Source: an uncultured Bacteroidota bacterium (GTDB lineage: Bacteria > Bacteroidota > Bacteroidia > Chitinophagales > Chitinophagaceae). Taken from it: a stretch of 5,513 bases of DNA. Position 1 is the stretch's first letter. Each line of letters opens with the position of its first letter. Below are positions 1-5,513 of this stretch, one piece after another. Location: assembly GCA_903906615.1 (NCBI GenBank), contig CAIVKT010000422.1, positions 1 through 5,513 on the forward strand, read 5' to 3'. Below the pieces are notes generated by a model, which was given only the letters and a program-made list of their open reading frames with translations, made no database searches and was not told where the DNA came from. Both the position numbers and the translations under genes were made by a program.

Positions 1-1
1 G

Positions 2-922
2 GCTAACATAGAGGAAATAAAGGATTGCTACTACCTGAGCTGGAAGCTGGGCCTGAAGGCGTGCGCGCTGTACCGCGACGGATCGAAGCTGAGCCAGCCG
101 CTGAGCACCAAGAGCGATAAGAAACAGAAGACAGACGCTATAGAAGCGGAAGCAGCAGCAGAGATCAGCCAGATAGTGGATATGAGCAAGCTGACCGTGC
201 ACGAGCTGTTTGAAGAAGTGAACCGCCGCGTACAGGATAGCCCCGACACACAACTGAAACGTGAGCTGAGCCGCATTGTAGAGCGCAAGCAACTGCCCGC
301 AAAACGCCGTGGCTATACCATTAAGGGTAAAGTAGGTGGCCAGGCATTGTTCCTGCGCACAGGCGAATATACCGATGGTACGCTGGGCGAGATATTCATA
401 GACATGGCCAAGGAAGGCGCTACGATGCGCAGCCTGCTGAACAGCTTTGCTGTAGCCATCTCTGTAGGCCTGCAGTATGGTGTGCCGCTGGAAGAGTATG
501 TAGACAAGTTTGCCTTCACACGCTTTGAGCCATCAGGTATTGTAGACCATCCGAACATTAAGAACGCAACATCGGTACTGGATTATATCTTCCGCCTGCT
601 GGCGTATGAGTACCTGGACCGCGAGGACCTGATACATGTACCGGACCCGAACAAACGCCCGCACCTGGAAGAAGTGCAGCAGGCGATACAGCAGGAGCTT
701 TCGCAGGTGAGGGTAACAGCGCCGCAATCGCAGGTGGCCAAGCCTAAGCCGGTAATAGCGCCTATGACCGTAGGCGTGAGCGCACAAGCCACAGCCGACA
801 TCAAGAAGATGATGGGCACCAGCGCCGACGCGCCTGCCTGCCGCAACTGCGGCAACATCACGCTCCGCAACGGTACCTGCTATATGTGCCCGAACTGCGG
901 AACGACGACTGGCTGCAGTTAG
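2..922 (+). CDS. nrdJ: Adenosylcobalamin-dependent (class II) ribonucleoside-diphosphate reductase, C-terminal part; 5' end outside window
   Basis: Class II ribonucleotide reductase makes deoxyribonucleotides in the cytoplasm with a B12-derived radical and does not need oxygen. The reading frame is open from base 2, so the first GTG/ATG codons inside it (176, 182) are not the true start. Only the last 306 residues are visible; family members are usually well over 800. Fragment residues 24-34 (ALYRDGSKLSQ) match the end of the barrel domain. A charged, Ala-rich linker follows. Residues about 104-208 form a TSCPD-type domain (YTIKGKVGGQALFLRTGEYT, later EYVDKFAFTRFEPSG). A Pro/Ala/Val-rich linker leads to a terminal Cys cluster (C280, C283, C293, C296, C299, C305) ending GCS, typical of this NrdJ group. 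The cluster is expected to bind zinc and/or relay reducing equivalents; the role of each Cys is inferred. GC is about 54% over 181-540. An intrinsic terminator follows about 40 nt after the TAG. Confidence 0.95.
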   Translation, partial: ANIEEIKDCYYLSWKLGLKACALYRDGSKLSQPLSTKSDKKQKTDAIEAEAAAEISQIVDMSKLTVHELFEEVNRRVQDSPDTQLKRELSRIVERKQLPAKRRGYTIKGKVGGQALFLRTGEYTDGTLGEIFIDMAKEGATMRSLLNSFAVAISVGLQYGVPLEEYVDKFAFTRFEPSGIVDHPNIKNATSVLDYIFRLLAYEYLDREDLIHVPDPNKRPHLEEVQQAIQQELSQVRVTAPQSQVAKPKPVIAPMTVGVSAQATADIKKMMGTSADAPACRNCGNITLRNGTCYMCPNCGTTTGCS

Positions 923-924
923 TT

Positions 925-962
925 TTAAAGTGAAAAGTCAAAAGTTAAAACCTTAAAGTGAA
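925..962 (+). repeat. Short direct repeat in A-rich spacer after nrdJ
   Basis: The 10-mer TTAAAGTGAA occurs at 925-934 and again at 953-962. Between them lies an A-rich, nearly pyrimidine-free stretch containing AAAAGTCAAAAGTTAAAA. The second copy runs into the left arm of the terminator stem. I see no coding potential. It may be a dispersed intergenic repeat of the host genome or a relic of local slippage; one window cannot decide. Confidence 0.5.
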
Positions 963-987
963 CCACCGCGAGAGCGGTGGTTTTTTT
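961..987 (+). terminator. Rho-independent terminator of nrdJ
   Basis: A perfect 9-bp stem (AACCACCGC at 961-969 with GCGGTGGTT at 974-982) closes a GAGA loop at 970-973, a GNRA-type tetraloop that stabilises hairpins. A run of seven T covers 981-987. It lies about 40 nt past the nrdJ stop, so it should end that transcript. Its placement implies that the acetyltransferase gene at 1074 needs its own promoter; I could not find a convincing one between 988 and 1073. The nearest candidate, TATCTTGC at 1033-1040, fits TAnnTTTG poorly. Confidence 0.9.
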
Positions 988-1073
988 GTGGGAATATAGT
1001 AACAGCTTTACTCTGATCTTTAAATAACGTATCTTGCTTTTACTCAACACACTTTAATGTTTTGACTTGAATT

Positions 1074-1631
1074 ATGATCTATAAAGACCACCTCGAATCC
1101 CCCCGGCTGATCACCCGCTTTCTTACTAAAGAGGACGAAGCGCCGTGGATGGAATATTGCTGTGACCCGGTGGCTACGAGGTTTACGGGTATACCGGGCA
1201 AGAACCCGGAGGAGCTGGCGCGCTTTATGATAGAGGTGGGGATGAAGCGATATGCCGAGGGCAGGCTGGGGCCGCAGGTGCTGCTGAGCAAGGAGACGGG
1301 TGAGCTGGTGGGCATGTGTGCCTTGCTGGTGCAGGAACCGAACGGAAAGAGGGAGATAGAAGTGGGGTATCATTTGCTGCGCAGGTTTTGGGGCAAGGGG
1401 TATGCTACTGAGGCGGCGCAACTGCTGCGCGACTATGGTTTTGAGAACGGCGATATGGATTCCATCATTTCTATCATTGATCCGCTGAATGTGGCCTCGC
1501 AGGCGGTAGCGCTGCGCAATGGTATGTGTGTAAGTGAGCGTGGGGTAGGATTTAAAGGTAATACTTACGATATTTACAGGATAACACGCAGAGAATGGGA
1601 ACAATTAAAAACAGGGCCGCAAGGGGCTTAA
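1074..1631 (+). CDS. GNAT family N-acetyltransferase (RimJ/RimL-like)
   Basis: A predicted cytoplasmic acyltransferase moving an acetyl group from acetyl-CoA to an amine; the substrate cannot be read from sequence. The 185 residues match the usual size of the RimJ/RimL-like branch. The N-terminus carries the strand typical of the group (ESPRLITRFLTKEDEAPWME, residues 8-27). The acetyl-CoA loop is intact: EVGYHL at 96-101, then RFWGKG at 104-109, fitting the R/Q-x-x-G-x-G pattern, then YATEAAQLL on the following helix. Motif B is seen as NVAS at 139-142 with RNGM at 148-151. The ATG at 1074 places the conserved N-terminal strand correctly; there is no Shine-Dalgarno sequence. Its last 37 nt overlap the start of the lipoprotein gene, suggesting co-transcription and possibly coupled translation. 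It is clearly more distant from the two leftward GNATs than those are from each other. Confidence 0.9.
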   Translation: MIYKDHLESPRLITRFLTKEDEAPWMEYCCDPVATRFTGIPGKNPEELARFMIEVGMKRYAEGRLGPQVLLSKETGELVGMCALLVQEPNGKREIEVGYHLLRRFWGKGYATEAAQLLRDYGFENGDMDSIISIIDPLNVASQAVALRNGMCVSERGVGFKGNTYDIYRITRREWEQLKTGPQGA

Positions 1632-2809
1632 ATGCCTGTGGGCTATTGTTGCTGTTGTGTATAGCGCTGGCGTCATGTGGCGGGCATGCGGGGAGTAACA
1701 CAGGCAATACAGGCAGCGCAGCCGATAAGGCATATACACTTTCCGGGCAATGGTACAGGCACTATACGGGTACTATAGCAGGCAAGCCTGTGCACCTGAA
1801 CCTGACCTATTATAGCCAGCAATTGAGGGGTACTTATTACTATGGAAACAGTGGCCTGCCTATAGGTTTGTACAATGGCGAGGACACCACAAAGAGCGAC
1901 ACCAGCCAGTACATAACAGAAGATGCCGAAACAGAAAGGAATGATAATAATGACTACACCAATAACGCGCACTGGGTGGTGACCTTTGCGGGCAAGGGTA
2001 TAACTGGTAAGTGGGTGAGCAGGGATGGCAAGAAGATGTACGACATCAACCTGAAAGAAGACTACCCGGCGGGGACGTATCAGTTTGATATTGCCATAGC
2101 AGATAGCAGCGCCGGTATGGGCATAGCTACTGCCGTTACTTCGTACCAGGTAAGTATGCCGGGGGTGGAAATGAACAAGGACGACAAGTACTTCCTGGAT
2201 ACGGTGCTGATACGCGACCTGGGATGTGAGCCATCAGCAAGCAATGATTTTGTGGCGTGTATGCACCAGAGGAATGGTGACTACCTACAGGCGGTTTTTG
2301 GGGATGCAGACACCACAGACCATGACCCTGCCGACACCACAGATCATGATGCTGCGGATAGCCTACAAAACCATAACGAGTCATCGCAGAATAGCTGGGT
2401 AATGTATAATGAGCACGGCCTCGTGGTATTTGAATCGCTGGGGTATTTGTACATGGGTGGTGCGCATGGTATGTATGGCAGCACCTATACCTGCGCCGAT
2501 GTGCAGGGCAGGCGGGTATGGAAGCTGGGGGACATTATGAAGGTGGATACGGTGAAGCTGATGGCCCTTATAGAGCTGGAAGCAAGGCGGCAATACAAGA
2601 TCAAAAAAGGAGAGAAACTGGGCAGTCAACTGTTGGTGGATACGATACCGGTGACGGATAATATCTACTTTACCGAAAGCGGTATCACGTTCAACTACGG
2701 CATATACGAGATCGCCAGCTATGCTGATGGGCAGTCATCGTTCTATATCCCATTCTCAAAGTTGATGGATATGCTGCGGCCGGATTTTAAGAAGCGGATG
2801 GGGTTGTGA
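1595..2809 (+). CDS. Lipoprotein with C-terminal DUF3298-like domain, function unknown
   Basis: An exported lipoprotein of 404 residues. The signal peptide has basic residues K5, R7 and R10, a Leu-rich core (about 16-26) and a lipobox LASC with lipidated C28. No Lys-Asp/Glu surface-export motif follows the Cys (it reads GGHAGSNTG), so a periplasm-facing anchor is more likely than surface display; this is inference. Residues about 46-153 look like a small beta-rich domain found in Bacteroidota lipoproteins (YTGTIAGKPVHLNLTYYSQQ, RGTYYYGN, ITGKWVSRDGKK). Residues about 285-393 resemble DUF3298, the domain shared with RsiV-type proteins (GGAHGMYGSTYT, then FNYGIYEIASYADGQSSFYI and PFSKL). Between them lies an Asp/Thr/His-rich tandem repeat (239-254). 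RsiV homologs bind lysozyme and inhibit a sigma factor, but no transmembrane helix or cytoplasmic anti-sigma part is visible, so that role should not be transferred. The ATG at 1595 is the only ATG placed to give a full signal peptide; it lies inside the preceding acetyltransferase gene. Confidence 0.8.
   Translation: MGTIKNRAARGLNACGLLLLLCIALASCGGHAGSNTGNTGSAADKAYTLSGQWYRHYTGTIAGKPVHLNLTYYSQQLRGTYYYGNSGLPIGLYNGEDTTKSDTSQYITEDAETERNDNNDYTNNAHWVVTFAGKGITGKWVSRDGKKMYDINLKEDYPAGTYQFDIAIADSSAGMGIATAVTSYQVSMPGVEMNKDDKYFLDTVLIRDLGCEPSASNDFVACMHQRNGDYLQAVFGDADTTDHDPADTTDHDAADSLQNHNESSQNSWVMYNEHGLVVFESLGYLYMGGAHGMYGSTYTCADVQGRRVWKLGDIMKVDTVKLMALIELEARRQYKIKKGEKLGSQLLVDTIPVTDNIYFTESGITFNYGIYEIASYADGQSSFYIPFSKLMDMLRPDFKKRMGL
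2309..2356 (+). repeat. 24-bp tandem repeat, two in-frame copies, inside the lipoprotein gene
   Basis: Copy 1 spans 2309-2332 and copy 2 spans 2333-2356. They differ at only a few bases, mostly third codon positions plus one first-position change. They encode DTTDHDPA and DTTDHDAA (residues 239-254), flanked by further Asp and Ala. The unit is a multiple of three, so copy-number change would keep the frame. It sits in an acidic linker before the DUF3298-like domain. Confidence 0.85.
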
Positions 2810-2815
2810 GGCCCA

Positions 2816-3409
2816 TTATTCTTCAGGGGTGATACCTTTAAATAGTTTTGCAAGATCAAGAGCGAAGCCAGGTAGTACCGAAGATGTAAGAATATCCCCT
2901 TCCAGTAGAAACGTGGATTCGTGAAAAGTATTGTCAACGAGCGTATGCACTTTCACCCATTGATTCTGGGGGCTTACTACCCAGTATTCTTTTACCCCGG
3001 CCTCTTCATATACCTGGTGTTTCTTTTTCAGTTCTTTAGCGCTATTGCCGGGACTAAGCACTTCGACAACAATATCAGGCGCGCCAATGCACCCTTGAGT
3101 ATCAAGTTTGGATACATCACAAATGACACAAACATCAGGTTGTAATACGGTTACTATTTCTTTGTCTTTTTTTGATTTGCGTGGTATGCGAACATCAAAT
3201 GGCGCAGTGTACACTTCGCAGGAATGGCCTTCAAGAAAATTGCCGAGTTGGCGGTATATATAACCAGCGAGCTTTTGGTGTGCCCTGTTAGGAGAAGGGC
3301 TCATCCTGAATATTTTTCCTTTTATCAGTTCCACACGCTCTTCGAACTTCCAGGAGAAGTAATCGGCATAGGTGTAGCTTTTTGTAAGGTCGAGATCCGC
3401 GAATTGCAT
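2816..3409 (-). CDS. Uma2 family (DUF820) putative endonuclease
   Basis: A 197-residue protein of the restriction-endonuclease-like superfamily known as Uma2/DUF820, abundant in cyanobacteria and scattered in other phyla; its biological role and target are unknown. Family landmarks appear in order: YTYADYFSW (12-20), the acidic strand VELIKGKIFRMSPSP (26-40), helix AHQKLAGYIYRQL (43-55), QPDVCVI (90-96), APDIVVEVLSP (110-120), a Lys-rich helix (125-130) and YEEAGVKEYWVVSP (134-147). The likely metal-binding acids are E27, D92 and E116. The usual Lys directly after the second acid is not in the E-x-K position; a Lys on the following helix may replace it, as in relatives. Length is normal and the gene looks intact. 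It starts 19 nt after the upstream GNAT ends, so it is probably the last gene of a three-gene unit, and it converges on the lipoprotein gene. The region is only about 43-44% GC (2881-3420, hand count), lower than nrdJ, which may point to later acquisition. Confidence 0.9.
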   Translation of the reverse strand: MQFADLDLTKSYTYADYFSWKFEERVELIKGKIFRMSPSPNRAHQKLAGYIYRQLGNFLEGHSCEVYTAPFDVRIPRKSKKDKEIVTVLQPDVCVICDVSKLDTQGCIGAPDIVVEVLSPGNSAKELKKKHQVYEEAGVKEYWVVSPQNQWVKVHTLVDNTFHESTFLLEGDILTSSVLPGFALDLAKLFKGITPEE

Positions 3410-3428
3410 AGTGTAAAGTTAAGAAAAA

Positions 3429-3983
3429 TTATTTTTTCGGGGCTAATAGTGAATAGACAACTGAGTCGAGGTATTGGCCTTCCCAGAAAAAGTTTTCTTT
3501 GAAATAGGCTTCGCGTACAAAGCCATTTCGCTCCAGGATCTTTAGCGATGCGCTGTTGAGTGGGCTGGCGATAGCTTCTACGGAGTGTAGTCCCATAGTG
3601 TTAAACCCATAGTGCAGCACGGCTCTCAGGGCTTCGCTCATCATACCTTGCCCGTAAAAATCAGGGTGCATCATATAGCCAACCTCGGCCCTGTCGTGTT
3701 CTTTGATGAGGCGGTGAAAACTGATATGCCCCATCAGTTTCGGATCATCTTTTAATGTCATTGCCCACGTCACCCCTTCATTGTCGGCTACCATCTTCCT
3801 CATTTTTTCAATAAACGCCAATGTATCTTCCATGTCCTTTGGCCTGGGCCTGCCAATGTATTTCATTACCTTGTCATCAGTGCGCATGGAAAATAGCTCT
3901 CTTGCGTCATCGTTAGTGAACTGTCTTAGTATTAACCGATCGGTGGTGAGTATGGGAAAGGGAGTGAAGTTTATGTTCAGCAT
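3429..3983 (-). CDS. GNAT family N-acetyltransferase (RimJ/RimL-like), downstream copy of a tandem pair
   Basis: A predicted acetyl-CoA-dependent N-acetyltransferase of 184 residues with unknown substrate. It begins with the classic strand LTTDRLILRQFTNDDA (12-27). Motif A is EVGYMMHPDFYGQG (100-113), with both glycines of the CoA pyrophosphate loop present (G111, G113), then MMSEALRAVLHYGF. Motif B is NSASLKILERNGF (143-155). The protein ends SLLAPKK. It is about 49% identical without gaps to the gene just upstream at 3913-4545 (roughly 89 of 183 positions by eye), so the pair arose by tandem duplication. Homology to that paralog runs from residue 2, which supports the ATG at 3983 even though it lies 71 nt inside the upstream coding sequence. 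Both copies keep the family core, but this one looks catalytically complete where its partner does not. The Uma2 gene follows after 19 nt. Confidence 0.9.
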   Translation of the reverse strand: MLNINFTPFPILTTDRLILRQFTNDDARELFSMRTDDKVMKYIGRPRPKDMEDTLAFIEKMRKMVADNEGVTWAMTLKDDPKLMGHISFHRLIKEHDRAEVGYMMHPDFYGQGMMSEALRAVLHYGFNTMGLHSVEAIASPLNSASLKILERNGFVREAYFKENFFWEGQYLDSVVYSLLAPKK

Positions 3984-4545
3984 GTTCAGTGTTTGTGGGT
4001 GCCAGCAGCGAATAAATTACAGAGTCTATGAAGCGCCCGTTGAAGTAATAGTTCTCTTTAAAGTGCGCTTCGCGTGTAAAGTTATTTCTTTCCAGCAATC
4101 GGATAGATGCAAGATTTTCTTTGTCCACATTTGCCTCGACTGAATGGAGTCCAATGGTTTTGAAACCGTAATCAAGGACCGCAGTTAATGCCTCCTGCAT
4201 GATGCCATTGTGTTGGTGTGTAGGGTACAGGCCATAACCTACCTCGCCCCTGAAATGCTCTTTGATGAACCGGCGGTAACCGATGAGGCCAATGACCTGC
4301 GGGTCACCTTTGAGGGTGATGGCCCAGAGGATGCTTTTTTTACGTGCCAGCCCTGCACGTTGGTCTTGTATGTATTTGAGTATCTCGTCATAATTTTTTG
4401 CGGGTGCCTTGCCAGTATATTTCATCACTTCTTCGTTGGACCGCAGAAAATATATTTCGGGTATATCGCTGTCGTATACCTGCCGGAGTACAAGCCTCGG
4501 GGTAGATAGCACAGGGAACGGATCGAAGCAGAAATGAAGTGTCAT
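3913..4545 (-). CDS. GNAT family N-acetyltransferase (RimJ/RimL-like), upstream copy with degenerate CoA loop and overprinted tail
   Basis: The 210-residue paralog of the GNAT at 3429-3983 and probably first gene of the leftward unit. Shared landmarks are PFPVLSTPRLVLRQ (9-22), EVMKYTGK (39-46), KEHFRGEVGYGLYP (95-108), EALTAVLDYGFKTIGLHSVE (118-137) and IDSVIYSLLAP (173-183). Two differences stand out. In the acetyl-CoA loop the first glycine is replaced (TYR/PRO context YPTHQHNG, H112 where the paralog has G111), and in motif B RNGF has become RNNF (N155). Activity may therefore be weak or altered. Residues 184-210 have no counterpart in the paralog. They come from reading the start of the neighbour gene in another frame and contain seven His in 27. 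Restoring one A in the AAA run at 3992-3994 would end the protein at a TGA (3986-3988), two bases before the neighbour's ATG. The A-rich leader AAAAACGAAAG precedes the ATG, as is common in Bacteroidota. Confidence 0.85.
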   Translation of the reverse strand: MTLHFCFDPFPVLSTPRLVLRQVYDSDIPEIYFLRSNEEVMKYTGKAPAKNYDEILKYIQDQRAGLARKKSILWAITLKGDPQVIGLIGYRRFIKEHFRGEVGYGLYPTHQHNGIMQEALTAVLDYGFKTIGLHSVEANVDKENLASIRLLERNNFTREAHFKENYYFNGRFIDSVIYSLLAPTNTEHAEHKLHSLSHTHHRSVNTKTVH

Positions 4546-4593
4546 CTTTCGTTTTTGATCGGTAAAATACTTGGAGCTGCGGGAGGGTCATAT

Positions 4594-4618
4594 CAAAGAT
4601 AAGCGTTTAAATAACAAA
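4594..4618 (-). promoter_or_regulatory. Candidate Bacteroidota-type promoter for the leftward GNAT-GNAT-Uma2 unit
   Basis: On the minus strand, 4601-4594 reads TATCTTTG, a perfect match to the Bacteroidota -7 consensus TAnnTTTG. It lies about 48 nt upstream of the ATG at 4545, giving a leader of roughly 40 nt. A TTTG at 4618-4615 could be the -33 element, but the 13-nt spacer is shorter than usual for these promoters, so that half is doubtful. No other gene starts leftward here. Known: the consensus. Inferred: its use in this organism. Confidence 0.45.
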
Positions 4619-4759
4619 TCATAATGTATAGTGCATAAAAGATGAGGGGTATATTCCTGATCATTTCAGAGATACTTAGCCTTTGTGGATATAGGCCAGC
4701 ACATACATAGAATGAAAGCGGTAAAAAGTAGTATTTTCACACTCCTAAACAATACATTA

Positions 4760-5513
4760 ATGAGGTTCAAGATCGTCTTATGTCTATTTATTGCCTTTGC
4801 TCCCCTATTGGTAAAGGCGCAGGGTTGTATCACCATATTCTCCGAAGACGGCGACCGCTTTTTTCTGGTGCTGAATGGCGAGCGGCAAAATCCGGAGGCG
4901 CAAGTAAATGTGCGTGTGGATGGCCTGACCAATGACAGCTACAACGTAAAAATAATTTTTGAAGACAAGACGAAGTCGGAGCTGAGCGAGATAGTACCTG
5001 TAAAAAATGCCGAAGGCCGGTTTGGCGAAATGACTTACAAGATAAAGAAATTCAAAGACGGCCAGCTGAAGATCCGCTACTGTGGTACCACACCAGTACC
5101 TGCAAATTATACTGCGCCTACAAACGTGTATTCTATGCACTACGTGCAGCCTGTAACGGTGTCGAATGTAGTGATGAGTGCAGCGCCCAACGTAGGTAAT
5201 GGCGGGGTGTCATTCACGCCAGCCGGAGGCTCGGTGGGTATAACCCCGGTGCAAAATAGCGCTACTATGGAAACTACCACCACCACTCGTAGCCAGGGTG
5301 GTACTGTGGGCATACGGCCCATAAGAGCTACTACGGCCTGCCAAACCCCTATGGACCACAACACCTTTTCCTCGGCAAAGACTACGGTGGCCAATGCGGG
5401 CTACGAAGACACCAAGCTATCTGCAGCCGAAAATATACTGACGGCAAACTGTATGAACACAGACCAGGTAGTGGCTATGTGCAAGTTGTTTGGTTTTGAA
5501 GAGACCAGGCTGA
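4760..5513 (+). CDS. Secreted DUF4476 domain protein, function unknown; 3' end outside window
   Basis: The frame stays open to the right edge, showing 251 residues. With the ATG at 4760 there is a compact signal peptide: R2 and K4, a hydrophobic core (5-18) and a likely signal peptidase I site VKA|QG after residue 20, so the product is probably periplasmic or secreted. An in-frame ATG at 4712 would add 16 residues before that signal; I prefer 4760 because the signal peptide then has normal length. Residues about 23-110 resemble the N-terminal domain common in such proteins (ITIFSEDGDRFFLVLNGERQ, then NVRVDGLTNDSYNVKIIFED). A low-complexity Gly/Thr/Pro linker follows (about 140-192, including a run of five Thr). 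From residue 194 a DUF4476 domain begins: CQTPMDHNTFSSAKTTVANA, YEDTKLSAAENILTANC, QVVAMCKLFGFEETRL. The rest of that domain should lie beyond the window. No Shine-Dalgarno sequence is seen at either start. An imperfect promoter element (TAGCCTTTG, 4677-4685) lies upstream. Confidence 0.85.
   Translation, partial: MRFKIVLCLFIAFAPLLVKAQGCITIFSEDGDRFFLVLNGERQNPEAQVNVRVDGLTNDSYNVKIIFEDKTKSELSEIVPVKNAEGRFGEMTYKIKKFKDGQLKIRYCGTTPVPANYTAPTNVYSMHYVQPVTVSNVVMSAAPNVGNGGVSFTPAGGSVGITPVQNSATMETTTTTRSQGGTVGIRPIRATTACQTPMDHNTFSSAKTTVANAGYEDTKLSAAENILTANCMNTDQVVAMCKLFGFEETRL

Noticed and set aside
935..1068. 9-bp inverted match (AAGTCAAAA at 935-943, TTTTGACTT at 1060-1068) flanking the nrdJ-GNAT spacer
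   Set aside because: It is short, low in complexity and 116 bp apart; chance cannot be excluded and no mobile-element gene lies between.
1044..1604. Long minus-strand open frame (186 codons) opposite the first GNAT
   Set aside because: It mirrors a well-supported gene, has no recognisable domain and an implausible His/Arg/Leu-rich composition.
1595..2809. DUF3298-like lipoprotein as an RsiV-type anti-sigma factor
   Set aside because: It has a lipobox but no transmembrane helix or cytoplasmic sigma-binding domain, and no sigma factor gene is adjacent.
2816..3409. Uma2 nuclease as part of a restriction-modification or other defence system
   Set aside because: No methyltransferase, specificity subunit, helicase or effector gene lies beside it in the window.
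3781..4143. Plus-strand open frame (120 codons) across the GNAT-GNAT junction
   Set aside because: It lies opposite two homology-supported genes and shows no recognisable family features.
3913..4545. GNAT pair as a GNAT-type toxin-antitoxin module
   Set aside because: Such toxins pair with a small ribbon-helix-helix antitoxin gene. None is present, and these proteins look like RimJ/RimL-type enzymes instead.
4660..4680. Inverted repeat CTGA-TCATT-TCAG as an operator or terminator
   Set aside because: The arms are only four bases, extension is imperfect and no T-run follows; chance is likely in AT-rich DNA.

Overview
The window looks like an ordinary chromosomal stretch from a Bacteroidota bacterium, most plausibly near the Chitinophagia. 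This rests on four things. The last gene is a secreted DUF4476 protein, a family I know mainly from this phylum. There is a lipoprotein with a C-terminal DUF3298-like domain. Shine-Dalgarno sequences are largely absent and some starts have A-rich leaders. One upstream region carries a perfect TAnnTTTG -7 element. The taxon is inferred; no RNA gene is present to fix it.

Layout: three genes run rightward. They are the C-terminal third or so of an adenosylcobalamin-dependent ribonucleotide reductase (nrdJ, cut by the left edge), closed by a clear intrinsic terminator; then a GNAT acetyltransferase; then a lipoprotein gene that overlaps it by 37 nt. Three genes run leftward on the other strand. 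Read in their own direction they are two tandemly duplicated GNAT acetyltransferases overlapping by 71 nt, then a Uma2-family (DUF820) putative nuclease 19 nt further on. The nuclease and lipoprotein genes converge with only 6 nt between their stop codons. After a divergent intergenic region of about 0.2 kb, a rightward gene for a secreted DUF4476 protein runs off the right edge.

No pathway links all the genes. nrdJ supplies deoxynucleotides, the three GNATs are probably small N-acyltransferases of unknown substrate, and the two exported proteins are of unknown function. The leftward trio is probably one transcription unit and includes a visibly AT-richer nuclease gene.

The most informative oddity is in the tandem GNAT pair. 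The upstream copy appears to have lost its original stop codon through a one-base deletion. It now reads 71 nt into its neighbour in another frame, gaining a His-rich tail, and it also lacks two glycines kept by its paralog. I found no CRISPR array, tRNA, rRNA, insertion sequence or recognisable defence or biosynthetic system, and I do not claim a new one. No gap without a gene exceeds about 215 bases.
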